From: CAVOOW01 sp963697675
GTDB taxonomy: Bacteria; Actinomycetota; Actinomycetes; JACCUZ01
Direction: 5' to 3'
NCBI GenBank assembly: GCA_963697675.1
Contig: CAVOOW010000001.1
Location: forward strand, 1 to 64,000
Length of the DNA: 64,000 nt
Position numbers and translations under genes: made by a program
Notes under the pieces: model-generated
Seen by the model: only the letters and a program-made list of their open reading frames with translations
The model's database searches: none
Told to the model about the DNA's origin: nothing
Shown: positions 1 to 8,487 of the stretch, in pieces
Position numbering within the stretch: the stretch's first letter is position 1
How the letters are laid out: the number at the start of each line of letters is the position of its first letter

Positions 1-176
1 GCGGTGTCGCTCGTGTCGATCGCGGTAAACAAGACGTCGTCGACCGCCTGAGGTGGCGAGTTCGGACCTGCGGCCTCGGCCGAGGTCGCGACGACGGCTG
101 CCGTCAGCGACAACGTGACGACGAACAGCGCAGTCGCCAACGCGGTAAACGAGCGCGTCACGGTGCGGAAGGCCAT
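1..176 (-). CDS. Secreted protein, N-terminal part only (cut by left edge)
   Basis: The reverse strand opens with ATG at 176 and stays open for 58 codons to the window edge. The first 40 residues form a clear signal peptide: a basic start (MAFRTVTRS), a hydrophobic core (LATALFVVTLSLTAAVV) and an Ala-rich cleavage region (TSAEAAG). The ATG overlaps the TGA of the upstream secreted protein in an ATGA, so the two genes are very likely cotranscribed and translationally coupled. The visible mature part is too short to assign a family. Function unknown. Confidence 0.6.
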   Translation of the reverse strand, partial: MAFRTVTRSFTALATALFVVTLSLTAAVVATSAEAAGPNSPPQAVDDVLFTAIDTSDT

Positions 177-661
177 CACCTGGTGATCCAGCCGGTGGCG
201 ACGTCGGAGAGCTCCCCGGTTCCCAGGTTGGCGACACCGTCCCAGGTGAGCCGGCCATGCGCCCCGTGGAAGCGTCCAGTCCCACCGGTGACGGGGCCGG
301 TGACGTGGTAGGTGATCACGAGCGGATCGCTGGTGCCTGCGGCCTTGCCGGCGTAGGTCCCGACGATGGTGTCGCCGTCGGCTGCGGTGATGGTGAAGGA
401 ACCATCGCTGACTTCCAGGGTGGCCAGGTTGATCACCTCTGAAGCCCGCAGCGTGTAGCGACCGAGATGGGTCGCGATGCCAGTGGCCTGGTCCTTGGTG
501 AGGACGAGCGGTGGTGTCAGATCGGAGGTGACGAAGGTTCCGTGGTCGCGCGCCGTGATGTGCGTGACGGACTTCGCCTCGGCAGCGTTGGCGGGCAGCA
601 GGGCCGCTGCGCTGAACGCGATGGTGGTGGCGATGATGGCGAGGCTCGGGATGCGGCGCAT
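176..661 (-). CDS. Small secreted hypothetical protein
   Basis: This 161-residue protein starts with a signal peptide (MRRIPSLAIIATTIAFSAA, then LLPANAAEA) and is therefore likely exported. An AAGGAG ribosome site lies six bases before the ATG. The mature part is rich in Thr, Gly and beta-branched residues, with segments such as GDTIVGTYAGKA and GPVTGGTGRFHGAHG. That pattern resembles small actinobacterial secreted beta-barrel proteins related to the allene oxide cyclase barrel, but the family is an inference. It lies downstream of the large AfsR-like regulator on the same strand, 75 bases from that gene's stop, and overlaps the next secreted gene by four bases. Confidence 0.75.
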   Translation of the reverse strand: MRRIPSLAIIATTIAFSAAALLPANAAEAKSVTHITARDHGTFVTSDLTPPLVLTKDQATGIATHLGRYTLRASEVINLATLEVSDGSFTITAADGDTIVGTYAGKAAGTSDPLVITYHVTGPVTGGTGRFHGAHGRLTWDGVANLGTGELSDVATGWITR

Positions 662-736
662 GGTGGCTCCTTCGAAGTGATCGGCGGGTTGCGACCATTC
701 ATGCGCTTGCCGGTAGAGCGCTGGTAGAGCGCCGTC

Positions 737-3724
737 CTAGTGGGCGAGCTTCGCCGTGGCCAGCTCCAGCGCTTCCTCGACAGTGAGTGCGCGGCCGCGG
801 GCTCGGTAACTCTGCAGCGCGTCGTTGCCCACGGCGTCAGCGAGCGTGGCGGCTTCGAGCAGCGCGACTCCGTCCACGTCGAACGTCCAGGGGTGGTGAG
901 CGTCGGAGTAGACGACGCTGGCTGCGCCGAGGAGCGTCGCCGCGAGGTGGTCATGTCCGCCGTGGTGGGCGATGGTGGCCATGATTCGCACGGCCGCTGA
1001 GATGGCGGGGCGGTTGTGGACGTCTCGGGCCTTACCGACACTGTCGACGGCGCTGGTCAGGGAGGCCGAAACATTCCCCTCCGCAAGTGCGGTGGTGGCA
1101 AGCCCTTGCAGGGCCCAGGCTTCGCTCCACGCATCACCCAGGCGACGTGCCAACGTCAGCGCTTCCTCGAATCGGCGCCGCGCCAAGGCTGGATCGCCCG
1201 CAGCCAGCGCAGTGCGTCCCAGACCTGTGAGGAACCACCCGACCAGCCGCGTATCGGCGAGCTCCCGGACCGCACGAAGCCCTTCCTCGAGCGCCGAACG
1301 CGCGTCCTGGTGCTGCCGTTGGGCGCTCAACACCATGCCCAGATAGCCCAGGGCCATGGCTTGCAGCCAGTCGTCGCCACTCGAGCGCGCCACGTCGAGC
1401 GCTTCGCGGAGGATCAGCGCCCCGGCGTCGGCGTCGCCCGCCCTGCCGGTAGCGGCACCGAGGAGGATCGATGCGAAACCAGCGGAGTAGAGGTCCCCCC
1501 GTTGCTGGTAGTAGGGCAAGCAGGCTGCGACGTAAAGCCTCACCGCGTCCAGATCACCTTGGTGGAAGGCACAGCGAGCCGCACCCAGGTGGCCGGCAGC
1601 GCGCGCCTTCTCGGACAGGTGAGAGCTCGTGAGGAAGTCCTCGAGGTGTGCCCGTGCCTCCTGAGTCAGGCTCCGTACCTGCCAGAAACGCCAGAGCGCC
1701 GCAACGGTGAGGAGGGCCTGTTCCGGATCGTCCTGATCCCTCCCCCACTGCACCGCGTCGCGAATGTTGGGCAGCTCGGCATGCAGAAGATCGACCCAGC
1801 GCATCTGGTCCGGCCCCCGAAGCTGTGGCTCGGCCTCTTCCGCCATCGCCAGGTAGGCCTGTGCGTGCGCGGCGCGGATCGCGTGCGCACGCGCCGTCTC
1901 GGCCAGCCTCATGACGGCGTACTCGCGGATCGTCTCCAGCATCGTGAAGCGGGGCTCGTCCCCGGGCGCGCCGGCCGGATTGACCAAGCTGGCGTTCACG
2001 AGAGTCTTCACCGTGTCCACGAGGAGCCTGCGCGGGTGGCTGAGTACGGCCTCGGCGGTGTCCACGGTGAACCCGCCGGAGAACACCGCGAGCTCGGCGA
2101 ACGCACTTCGCGCTTCGGCGTCGAGCAGATCGAAGCTCCAGTCGACTGCTGCGCGCAGAGATCGGTGGCGCTGCGGTGTATCGGGGCGATCGGTTGCCAA
2201 AAGGTCCAGCCGCTGGTCCAACCGAGCCAAGACCGCCCGGGGCGAGAGCAGATCGACCCGGGCGGCGGCCAGCTCGATGGCCAGGGGGAGCCCGTCAAGG
2301 TGCCCGCACAGTTGGGCAACTTGCTTGGCGTTGGTTTCGGTCACGGTGAAGTCGGGTCGAACGGCGCGTGCTCTGTCCACGAAGAGCGCCACCGCGTCGG
2401 CCTCAGCGACCGAGTCCCACCGAGCATCCGCCGGCGGGAGGACAAGGGGGCCGACCGGGTACTCCCGCTCTCCCGGGTTCCTGAGAGCCTCACGGCTGGT
2501 GAGCACAACCGTCAGGTCGGGTGCCCGGTCGAGCAGAAACGTGATCAGCCGCGCGGCCGCGACGACGTGCTCGAAGTTGTCGATCAGGAGCAGCTGCTCC
2601 CTGGGACGGAGCACGTCGCCCAGTGCCGTCTCGGCGTCGTCGGGATCGTCGAGCTGGATCCCGAGCGCGGCAGACATCTCCGACGCGACCTGGTCCGCTC
2701 GATCGATGCGGGTGAGGTCGACGAACGCCCAGCCGTCTCGGTAGTCGGGCCCGACCTGCCTGGCCACTTCGACCGCCAGTCGTGTCTTCCCACTCCCCGC
2801 GGGCCCGGTGAGCGTGACCCAACGAACCCGTGCGTCGGTCAGCAGGCCACGCAGACGGTCCACGTCGCCCGCGCGGCCGATGAACGCCTTGCGGGACGCG
2901 GACTGCCGACCTGTGGGAGCGTCGACGTATCGAGGACTCCCGCGGGTGGCGGCCGTAGCGACCTGTCCGGTGGCCACCTCGCTCAGCGCGTTCGACGGTA
3001 GGAGAAGATCAGCGTCGTGGCGCAGGATGGCTTCCTCAAGCTTGCGCAGCGTCGGCGTGGGCTCCACGCCCAGTTGCTCGATGAGGGCACGGCGACCCTC
3101 CCGGAAGACCCGCAGGGCGTCGTCCTGCCGGCCTGACCGGTACAGGGCGAGCATCAACTGTCCGCGCACTCGTTCGTTGAGCGGGTTCGCCTGCACGAGC
3201 GGCGCCAGTTCGGCGAGCAACGAGTCGTGTCGATCCTGGGCCAGGTCGAGATCGAGGCGGCGTTCCAGTGCCGCCATCCGTATCGCCTCCAGCCGGGCGA
3301 TCTCGGCCCCGGCGAAGGGCTCGTCCACGAAGTCCTCGAGCGCCCCACCCCGCCACAGACCCAGAGCCTCGCGGAGCAGCGCCACCTGTTGGTCAGGAGG
3401 AGCCGACTGCGCGGCACGGAGCAGGTCCTCGAACTGGGCGGAGTCCAGCTCCTCACGCCCGACGTCGAGCCGGTACCCCGTCTGGGTGGTGACCAGCGTC
3501 CCGGCCGGGAGGATGTGGCGAAGCTTGGAGACGTAGGTCTGGACCACTTTCCGGGCGCTGACCGGAGGGTCCTGCCACAGGTCCTCGATCAGGCGCCACC
3601 CCGGCACCGGGGACCCGTGGTGCACGAGCAGGATTGCCAGCAGAGCGCGCTGCTTCGCGGCCGGGATGGCCACGTTGCCTGCCTCGGCGCGTACCTCGAG
3701 CGGCCCCAAGATCAGGTACTGCAT
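737..3724 (-). CDS. AfsR/SARP-type regulator: winged helix, BTAD, NB-ARC ATPase, TPR
   Basis: A 995-residue regulator. Residues 1-90 form the OmpR-like DNA-binding domain of SARP proteins (MQYLILGPLEV, then RKVVQTYVSKLRHIL). About 95-240 is the bacterial transcriptional activation domain. About 280-520 is an NB-ARC/STAND ATPase with Walker A GPAGSGKT and Walker B LLLIDNFEH. The C-terminal 400 residues are Ala/Leu-rich helical repeats of TPR type (AGHLGAARCAFHQGDLDAVR, GLGRTALAAGDPALARRRF). An upstream in-frame codon would add 18 residues, but the ATG at 3724 has a GAGGA site seven bases ahead and begins the domain exactly. Such proteins switch on secondary-metabolite or stress genes after ligand sensing. 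The target here is unknown; the two secreted proteins downstream are candidates. Confidence 0.9.
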   Translation of the reverse strand: MQYLILGPLEVRAEAGNVAIPAAKQRALLAILLVHHGSPVPGWRLIEDLWQDPPVSARKVVQTYVSKLRHILPAGTLVTTQTGYRLDVGREELDSAQFEDLLRAAQSAPPDQQVALLREALGLWRGGALEDFVDEPFAGAEIARLEAIRMAALERRLDLDLAQDRHDSLLAELAPLVQANPLNERVRGQLMLALYRSGRQDDALRVFREGRRALIEQLGVEPTPTLRKLEEAILRHDADLLLPSNALSEVATGQVATAATRGSPRYVDAPTGRQSASRKAFIGRAGDVDRLRGLLTDARVRWVTLTGPAGSGKTRLAVEVARQVGPDYRDGWAFVDLTRIDRADQVASEMSAALGIQLDDPDDAETALGDVLRPREQLLLIDNFEHVVAAARLITFLLDRAPDLTVVLTSREALRNPGEREYPVGPLVLPPADARWDSVAEADAVALFVDRARAVRPDFTVTETNAKQVAQLCGHLDGLPLAIELAAARVDLLSPRAVLARLDQRLDLLATDRPDTPQRHRSLRAAVDWSFDLLDAEARSAFAELAVFSGGFTVDTAEAVLSHPRRLLVDTVKTLVNASLVNPAGAPGDEPRFTMLETIREYAVMRLAETARAHAIRAAHAQAYLAMAEEAEPQLRGPDQMRWVDLLHAELPNIRDAVQWGRDQDDPEQALLTVAALWRFWQVRSLTQEARAHLEDFLTSSHLSEKARAAGHLGAARCAFHQGDLDAVRLYVAACLPYYQQRGDLYSAGFASILLGAATGRAGDADAGALILREALDVARSSGDDWLQAMALGYLGMVLSAQRQHQDARSALEEGLRAVRELADTRLVGWFLTGLGRTALAAGDPALARRRFEEALTLARRLGDAWSEAWALQGLATTALAEGNVSASLTSAVDSVGKARDVHNRPAISAAVRIMATIAHHGGHDHLAATLLGAASVVYSDAHHPWTFDVDGVALLEAATLADAVGNDALQSYRARGRALTVEEALELATAKLAH

Positions 3725-3850
3725 ACGCCGGTCCTCGATTCCGAGACGGAACCAACCCCCCGTGTCCCAACTTCCCACGGACTGCGCTCTACCGCGACTC
3801 CACCGCGCAATGCCACGCTGGGAGCAATCACCTCAGGACGGAGGGACGAC

Positions 3851-4640
3851 ATGCCGACCATCCAGCACCCCGCGTGCGGTGACCTCAGGTACAGCACCAG
3901 TGGCGAAGGGTCCACCGCCTTGCTGCTGCTGCACGGATGGGCGGGGTCCGCGGCCTACTTCGAGACGCTCGTCGGCCACCTGGACCCCGAACTCGTCTAC
4001 TGCGTGTGTCTGGACCTTCCCGGGCACGGGTCCTCCGGCGAGCCGGTCGGCGACTACACCCTGGACGAGCATCGCCGATGTCACTTTCGCGGTGGCCGAC
4101 GCCGCCGGCGCCGACACCTTCGTCCTGCTCGGCTACAGCATGAGCGCGAAGTTCGCGCAGTACGTCGCGAACCGCCACCACGATCGGGTGCTGGGACAGA
4201 TCCTGGTGTCGGGTGCCCCAGCCGGGCCGCTCCCCTTGCCGGCCGAGCTGGTCGACGACTGGTGTGACCGCGCCGGAGCCGCCGATCGGTTGATCGACGT
4301 CGTCCTGAGCTGTGCGACGAGGCCGATCGACGAGCTGCTGCTCAAGGAGGTGGGACATGAGGCCGCACGCGTCCTGCCCGACGTGCTGAGGGGGACCGTC
4401 CAGCTCTGCATCGAGAGCGACTTCCTCGACGCGGTCATGAACTCGCGCCTTCCGACCCTCGTTGTCGGGGGCACAGAAGACTGGATGTTTCCACCCGAAG
4501 TGTTGCGCGAGGCTGTGGCAGCTCCATTCGAACGTGCCCGGCTCGAGCTCATCAACTGCGGGCACGAGATACCCCTGGAAGCCCCCTCCGAGCTGGCCGA
4601 CCTGATCTCAAGATTCGTCACACAGCTTGATAGGAGCTAA
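3851..4640 (+). pseudogene. Alpha/beta hydrolase, frameshifted
   Basis: The ATG at 3851 has a GGAGG site seven bases ahead. The first frame gives the N-terminal half (LLLLHGWAGS, the HG oxyanion motif, then LDLPGHGSSGEPVGDYTLDE). The second half lies one frame on and carries the nucleophile elbow GYSMS, the acid in VGGTEDWMFPP and the catalytic His in NCGHEIPLEAP. Removing one base near 4072 restores a continuous protein of about 262 residues. All catalytic residues are present and both halves are well conserved, so an intact gene with a sequencing error is as likely as a true pseudogene. The substrate is unknown; the fold matches BioH/pimeloyl-ester-type hydrolases. It is divergent from the AfsR-like regulator. 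Confidence 0.75.
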
Positions 4641-4648
4641 CACCGAGG

Positions 4649-4707
4649 CCCTGTCCGAAGTTCGCTTTTGGGTTCGACAACGTCTCCGTTCCCTCAAACG
4701 GACAGGG
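4649..4707. repeat. Inverted repeat between convergent genes
   Basis: CCCTGTCCG at 4649-4657 is matched by CGGACAGGG at 4699-4707, a perfect nine-base stem with a 41-base loop. It spans the gap between the convergent hydrolase and CarH-like genes, and its right arm covers the last codons of the latter. It could act as a bidirectional terminator, though the loop is long and there is no T tract. Confidence 0.35.
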
Positions 4708-5584
4708 AGTCGTGTATGCGTGCTGTCGCCGCGCCCAGGTTCTCCCCCAGGTAGGTGCCGGGGACGCCGCTGCGTGCGCGGGGAAAGAGGAAAGCGTTGC
4801 CGGCGTAGAAGGTGGGGCAGCCGGTGCCGGCGACGGCGCGGATCGCGTCGGCGGCTGGGCGGCGTTGAGTGGACAGGTGGGAAACGACGACGACTGCGGC
4901 TGCGGAGGTGGCGGTCACGGCGGTGACCAGTGTCCGTTCGGGGGTCCGGGCCCCTAGTAGCCGGCAGCCGCACCCTCGATGGGTGAGTAGGGCGGCGAGA
5001 GCTTCCAGGCCGAGGGTGTGCAGATCCCGCGGACCGCAGGCCAGCAAGATCGGGCGCTGGCTCGTGGGGCCAGGGGCTAGCGCGGTCATCCGGGCCAGCC
5101 ATCCGCGCGCCGCCTCTGTGGTCAGGTGTTCCTGCGCCACATCACACCGGCCGGTCTCCCACCAGCTCCCGATCTGACGCATTGCCGGCATCAGGACCTG
5201 GTCGAGGGCCGCTGCGAGCCCGATCTCGTCGGTCGCCTGGTCGAGGACGGCGCGCACGCCAGCAGGGTCCATCTGCTGTGAGGCATCGAGCAGGCGCTTG
5301 ATCCGGGCAACCTCGGAACCCGTTTGGTCGAGCAGCACACGCACCGCCTGAGCGGCATCCGCGGCCCGCCTTCCGCGGGCCACCTCGTCGCGCATCAGCC
5401 GAAGTTCATTGAGCGCGTCCTCCGAGTAGCGACGGTGTCCGCCAGAACTGCGCAGCGTCGTCGGTAGCCCGTAACGCCGCTCCCACGAGCGCAACGTGGG
5501 TGCCGGAACGCCCAACGCCTCACTGACAGTACGGATGGATAGGCCTTCGCCCACCCGCGGAGGGCCTTCCGCGTCCGCGCCCAC
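4694..5584 (-). CDS. MerR-family B12-dependent photoreceptor regulator (CarH/LitR type)
   Basis: A 296-residue protein. Residues 15-60 are a MerR winged helix (LSIRTVSEALGVPAPTLRSW, then SSGGHRRYSE). Residues 75-165 are a helical cap and 180-296 a cobalamin-binding Rossmann domain. The cap carries W-x9-EH (W142, E152, H153) and the B12 domain carries DLHTLG, a DxHxxG motif with H189. Together these are the signature of CarH/LitR proteins, which bind adenosylcobalamin in the dark, repress as tetramers and fall apart in light. The frame is open further upstream, but the GTG at 5584 has a GAAGGG site six bases ahead and starts just before the HTH. It is divergent from a three-gene operon that it probably controls. 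Light sensing is inferred from the motif, not shown. Confidence 0.85.
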   Translation of the reverse strand: MGADAEGPPRVGEGLSIRTVSEALGVPAPTLRSWERRYGLPTTLRSSGGHRRYSEDALNELRLMRDEVARGRRAADAAQAVRVLLDQTGSEVARIKRLLDASQQMDPAGVRAVLDQATDEIGLAAALDQVLMPAMRQIGSWWETGRCDVAQEHLTTEAARGWLARMTALAPGPTSQRPILLACGPRDLHTLGLEALAALLTHRGCGCRLLGARTPERTLVTAVTATSAAAVVVVSHLSTQRRPAADAIRAVAGTGCPTFYAGNAFLFPRARSGVPGTYLGENLGAATARIHDSLSV

Positions 5585-5769
5585 TAGTTGCCCTTCGTCC
5601 GACGAAGCTCCGATCCACGCAGCACGACTATCCCGCGTCGCGCCGCACCTTATGCAAGCTCGACGTAGAAGTGCATAACTTTGCCCCTTGAGCCGTCCCT
5701 GATCCTGAACCAGCCTGAAGGTGGGGCTCGGCTGCTGGAGCCCGACCCTGCTCCGATGGAGAAAACGCT
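5585..5769. promoter_or_regulatory. Divergent promoter region with inverted repeat (candidate CarH-like operator)
   Basis: This 185-base gap separates the B12-dependent regulator from its divergent operon. It contains TTATGCA at 5650-5656 and TGCATAA at 5672-5678, perfect seven-base arms with 15 bases between. The site is 66 bases from the regulator's GTG and about 90 bases from the operon's GTG, suitable for control of both. MerR-family proteins bind such dyads. The sequence differs from the published CarH repeat, so assignment rests on position. Confidence 0.5.
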
Positions 5770-6351
5770 GTGTCTGCACCCCACCGGGTCACGCCTCGCG
5801 CGTCCACGCACTGCCCGGGCTTCGTCACCGACCTGATCGCGCGGTGCGGTCGAGGGGACGAGACCGCCCTCGCGCGTCTGTTCCATCTGTTCTACGTCCC
5901 GATCTCAGCGGCCGTGACGCAGCAGGCCCCGGGTCGCGCCGCGGAGGAGCTGACCGCGACCGTGTTCGTCCGCCTCTGGCGTCACGCCCCCGCCTACCGA
6001 CCCGGCGATCAGAGCCCGGTCGACTGGATCATGGAACACGTCTCGGCCGTCATGAGCGGCTTGTCCGTCGGGGTAGACAGCCGGTCCGGGCCGCTCGCCG
6101 CAGCGGTATCCCCGACCGCCGGAGCACTCAACCACGACACACGCACCGTCCCTGCTGACCCCGCGCGACACTCCCCCGACCCGGAGACAGCATCGCCACC
6201 TTCGCCATCGACGACGCGCCTGTCGTTCTCCCGTGAGGAGTACGCCGACCACGGCCGCCCGTCCGGCGGTCGGCTCGGTGGGGAATTCGCCCATCACCGA
6301 TCCCAGCCCAGCCGCGCGTCTGTCCAACGCCACGTCGAGGGACCGCGATGA
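5770..6351 (+). CDS. Sigma-70 region 2-like protein lacking region 4
   Basis: A 193-residue protein with a GTG start and GGAGA eight bases ahead. Residues about 17-90 resemble ECF sigma region 2 (DLIARCGRGDETALARLF, then AEELTATVFVRLWRHAPAYR), the part that binds core polymerase and the -10 element. From about 95 on, the chain is a Pro/Ser/Thr-rich low-complexity tail with no recognisable region 4, and no other frame supplies one. The stop overlaps the next ATG (ATGA). Light-induced ECF factors sit beside LitR in Streptomyces, so a light-controlled sigma or anti-sigma-like role is attractive. Without region 4 its mechanism would have to differ. Sigma likeness is clear; function is inference. 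Confidence 0.65.
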   Translation: MSAPHRVTPRASTHCPGFVTDLIARCGRGDETALARLFHLFYVPISAAVTQQAPGRAAEELTATVFVRLWRHAPAYRPGDQSPVDWIMEHVSAVMSGLSVGVDSRSGPLAAAVSPTAGALNHDTRTVPADPARHSPDPETASPPSPSTTRLSFSREEYADHGRPSGGRLGGEFAHHRSQPSRASVQRHVEGPR

Positions 6352-7256
6352 TCTCGCCAGGACCTGTTCTGGTCGCCGGAGCCTCCGGCTTCGTCGGGCG
6401 ACGTCTCTGTCCAGCGCTTACGGCGGCTGGCCATCAGGTACGGGCAATGACCCGACACCCGGACAGCTACCACGGCGATGGCGACGCGGTGTACGGAGAC
6501 GTGCACGACGCCGCCACGCTGCCCAGTGCCCTCGACGGTTGTCGGGCGGCGTACTACCTGGTGCACTCGCTGGACTCCAAGGACTTCGAACGGCTGGACG
6601 CGGAGGCCGCCCGAGCGTTCGGCGAGGCCGCAGCCGAGGCGGGCGTCCAACGGATCATCTATCTCGGCGGACTCGGCAGCGAGAACGACACGCTGTCGTC
6701 GCATCTGCGCAGCCGACGCGAGGTCGAAGGCCTTCTCGGCAGCGCCGGGGTGTCGGTCACCGTGCTGAGAGCAGGCATCATCGTGGGAAGTGGCGGCATC
6801 TCGTGGGAGATGACTCGTCAATTGGTCGAGCACCTTCCCGCGATGGTCACGCCGCGCTGGGTGCGCACCAAGACACAGCCGATCGCCGTGGCCGACGTCG
6901 TCCGCTACCTGGTCGCGGTGCTGGACGAACCCCGGTCGAAGGGGCGGGTCTTCGAGATCGGCGGCCCCGAGACGATGCAGTACGTGACCATGCTGCGCCG
7001 GGTGGCCAAAATCAAGAACCGTCCGCTGTTGATCGTGCCGGTCCCGCTGCTCAGCCCCGGCCTGTCGTCACGCTGGCTGGCCCTGGTCACCGACGTCGAC
7101 ACCCAGACCGGGCGCTCACTCGTCGACTCTATGGCCAACGAGGTCGTGGTCAGCGACGACAGCATCCGGTCCATCGTCGGTTTCGAGCCGATGGGGTATG
7201 ACGAGGCGGTGCGCACCGCCCTGCGCGAGCACGACCAGCTGAAGCCGACCGGATGA
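6348..7256 (+). CDS. NAD(P)H-binding atypical SDR-family protein
   Basis: A 302-residue protein opening with a Rossmann glycine motif (VLVAGASGFVGRRL, residues 7-20). Further features are the acidic/charged end of beta-2 (AMTRHP), YYLVHSL near 65-71 and a C-terminal substrate region (FEIGGPETMQYVTMLRRVA). This matches the NmrA/complex I 39-kDa-like atypical SDRs, which bind NAD(P)H but often lack the Tyr-Lys catalytic pair. The ATG overlaps the stop of the sigma-like gene and its own stop overlaps the CPBP gene, so the three are one translationally coupled operon. A comparable oxidoreductase gene lies next to litR in Streptomyces, which supports a light-regulated role; the substrate is unknown. 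Confidence 0.8.
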   Translation: MISPGPVLVAGASGFVGRRLCPALTAAGHQVRAMTRHPDSYHGDGDAVYGDVHDAATLPSALDGCRAAYYLVHSLDSKDFERLDAEAARAFGEAAAEAGVQRIIYLGGLGSENDTLSSHLRSRREVEGLLGSAGVSVTVLRAGIIVGSGGISWEMTRQLVEHLPAMVTPRWVRTKTQPIAVADVVRYLVAVLDEPRSKGRVFEIGGPETMQYVTMLRRVAKIKNRPLLIVPVPLLSPGLSSRWLALVTDVDTQTGRSLVDSMANEVVVSDDSIRSIVGFEPMGYDEAVRTALREHDQLKPTG

Positions 7257-8014
7257 CCTCGCCCGGCAGCACTGCCCGGTGGCGGCGGGCGCGTGACCAA
7301 TTCAGGTTCAGGCTACCGATGTCGATCAGGCACGTCGTGTCCCTCGAGCATGACGAACCCGCAGCCGTCGTACGTCGCAGGCGACGCGTCGTGGCCGGAG
7401 TCTCGCTGCTGGGCACCGGTCTGCTCGGCATTTCCTTCGCGACCCAGCCCGGCTCCAAGAAGTTCTACGGGTTCACCGCCGCAGTCGCGGCCACCTGGAC
7501 ACTGGGAGGCTTCCTGTCCGGGCCGCTGCACCTGGGCTGGATCCAGAGCCGAGACCAGCGTCTCCGCCGACCGATCATCACACCGGTCGCGACCGGCGTG
7601 GCAGCGTTCGGCTGCTTCTACGGATGCGCTCTCGTCGCGCTGCGCATTCCCGCCCTCGACCGGGCCATCGGAAATGTTCTGGCGTTCGCCGACGAAGGCA
7701 GCACCCCCATGATCGTGGCCACGACACTGGCCAACGGACTGGGCGAGGAAATCTTCTTCCGCGGTGCCCTCTACGCCACATTGGACGCCGACCGGGCGAC
7801 CGCCGTCTCGACTGCCGTCTACACCTTGGCGACCGCAACAACTCGAAACCCCGCCCTGATGCTGGCGGCTGGGGCGATGGGCACGCTCTTCAGCCTGCAA
7901 CGTCGTGCGACCGGGGGTGTGCAGGCGCCGGCCCTGACGCACCTGACATGGTCGACCCTGATGGTGTACTGGCTCCCGCCACTGTTCCGCCGCGCACACC
8001 GCGCCAGGGCCTGA
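7253..8014 (+). CDS. CPBP family intramembrane metalloprotease
   Basis: A 253-residue membrane protein with about six hydrophobic segments (VAGVSLLGTGLLGISF, FTAAVAATWTLGGFLSG, VAAFGCFYGCALVAL and others). The CPBP/Abi signature is present: GEEIFFRG near residues 164-171 gives the EExxxR motif, and THLTWSTLM near the C-terminus gives the second His motif. Relatives process prenylated proteins (Rce1), protect against bacteriocins or act as protein scaffolds. It is the last gene of the operon divergent from the B12 photoreceptor and overlaps the preceding gene by four bases. A second CPBP gene occurs at 23067. The substrate cannot be deduced. Confidence 0.82.
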   Translation: MTSPGSTARWRRARDQFRFRLPMSIRHVVSLEHDEPAAVVRRRRRVVAGVSLLGTGLLGISFATQPGSKKFYGFTAAVAATWTLGGFLSGPLHLGWIQSRDQRLRRPIITPVATGVAAFGCFYGCALVALRIPALDRAIGNVLAFADEGSTPMIVATTLANGLGEEIFFRGALYATLDADRATAVSTAVYTLATATTRNPALMLAAGAMGTLFSLQRRATGGVQAPALTHLTWSTLMVYWLPPLFRRAHRARA

Positions 8015-8096
8015 CCTACGCCTTCAGTCTGCCGTCGTGGCACGCCTCTGCACACGAAGAACGTCAGCTGCTGGGCCATCAGCAATCGACGCTCAG

Positions 8097-8393
8097 CTAC
8101 AGATCCTCTTCGCGTAGGACATCGAGGTTCCGGAAGGACAGGGGACCGTCGCTGATCTCGGCGAGGAATTTGGCGAACTCCGCTGTTTCGGGTCTGTTCG
8201 AGTTTTCCATTGCCTGGTCGTAGGACGAGAACTCCACCATGAGTGCGTAGTGGCTCTCGGCATCGCGGTCCCTTGTCAGAACTGCGTGATGTGGGATGCG
8301 ATGACCTTCGGTGTTGGTCATCCACGCATCGAGGTTGGCGTTGAAGACACCTATCTGGCTGGTCGTGAACTCGATGATCTGTGTGAATTTCAT
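8097..8393 (-). CDS. Small ABM/dabb-like hypothetical protein
   Basis: A 98-residue soluble protein (MKFTQIIEFTTSQIGVFNAN, ending LSFRNLDVLREEDL). The ATG at 8393 is set by a GGAGG site six bases ahead; the longer open frame upstream lacks one. The pattern of an opening beta strand, a central HYALMVEFSSYDQAMENS and a C-terminal strand fits a ferredoxin-like single-domain protein related to antibiotic-biosynthesis monooxygenases. The family is inferred from pattern only. It follows the methyltransferase gene on the same strand with a 94-base gap. Confidence 0.7.
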   Translation of the reverse strand: MKFTQIIEFTTSQIGVFNANLDAWMTNTEGHRIPHHAVLTRDRDAESHYALMVEFSSYDQAMENSNRPETAEFAKFLAEISDGPLSFRNLDVLREEDL

Positions 8394-8487
8394 GGCGATC
8401 CTCCGTGGTGAACCGATCGTTCTCCGACAGCAATCGGGCGGCGGCGCGCCGTCCACCACCTGCGCCGCCGACCCATGGGCTGGTCGC

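Noticed and set aside
1016..3001. A 661-codon open frame on the + strand
   Set aside because: It is the mirror of the AfsR-like regulator; the protein has no domain and the opposite strand carries BTAD, Walker and TPR motifs.
5905..6333. A 142-codon minus frame opposite the sigma-like gene
   Set aside because: No domain, no ribosome site, and the + strand frame has region 2 similarity and overlaps the next gene correctly.
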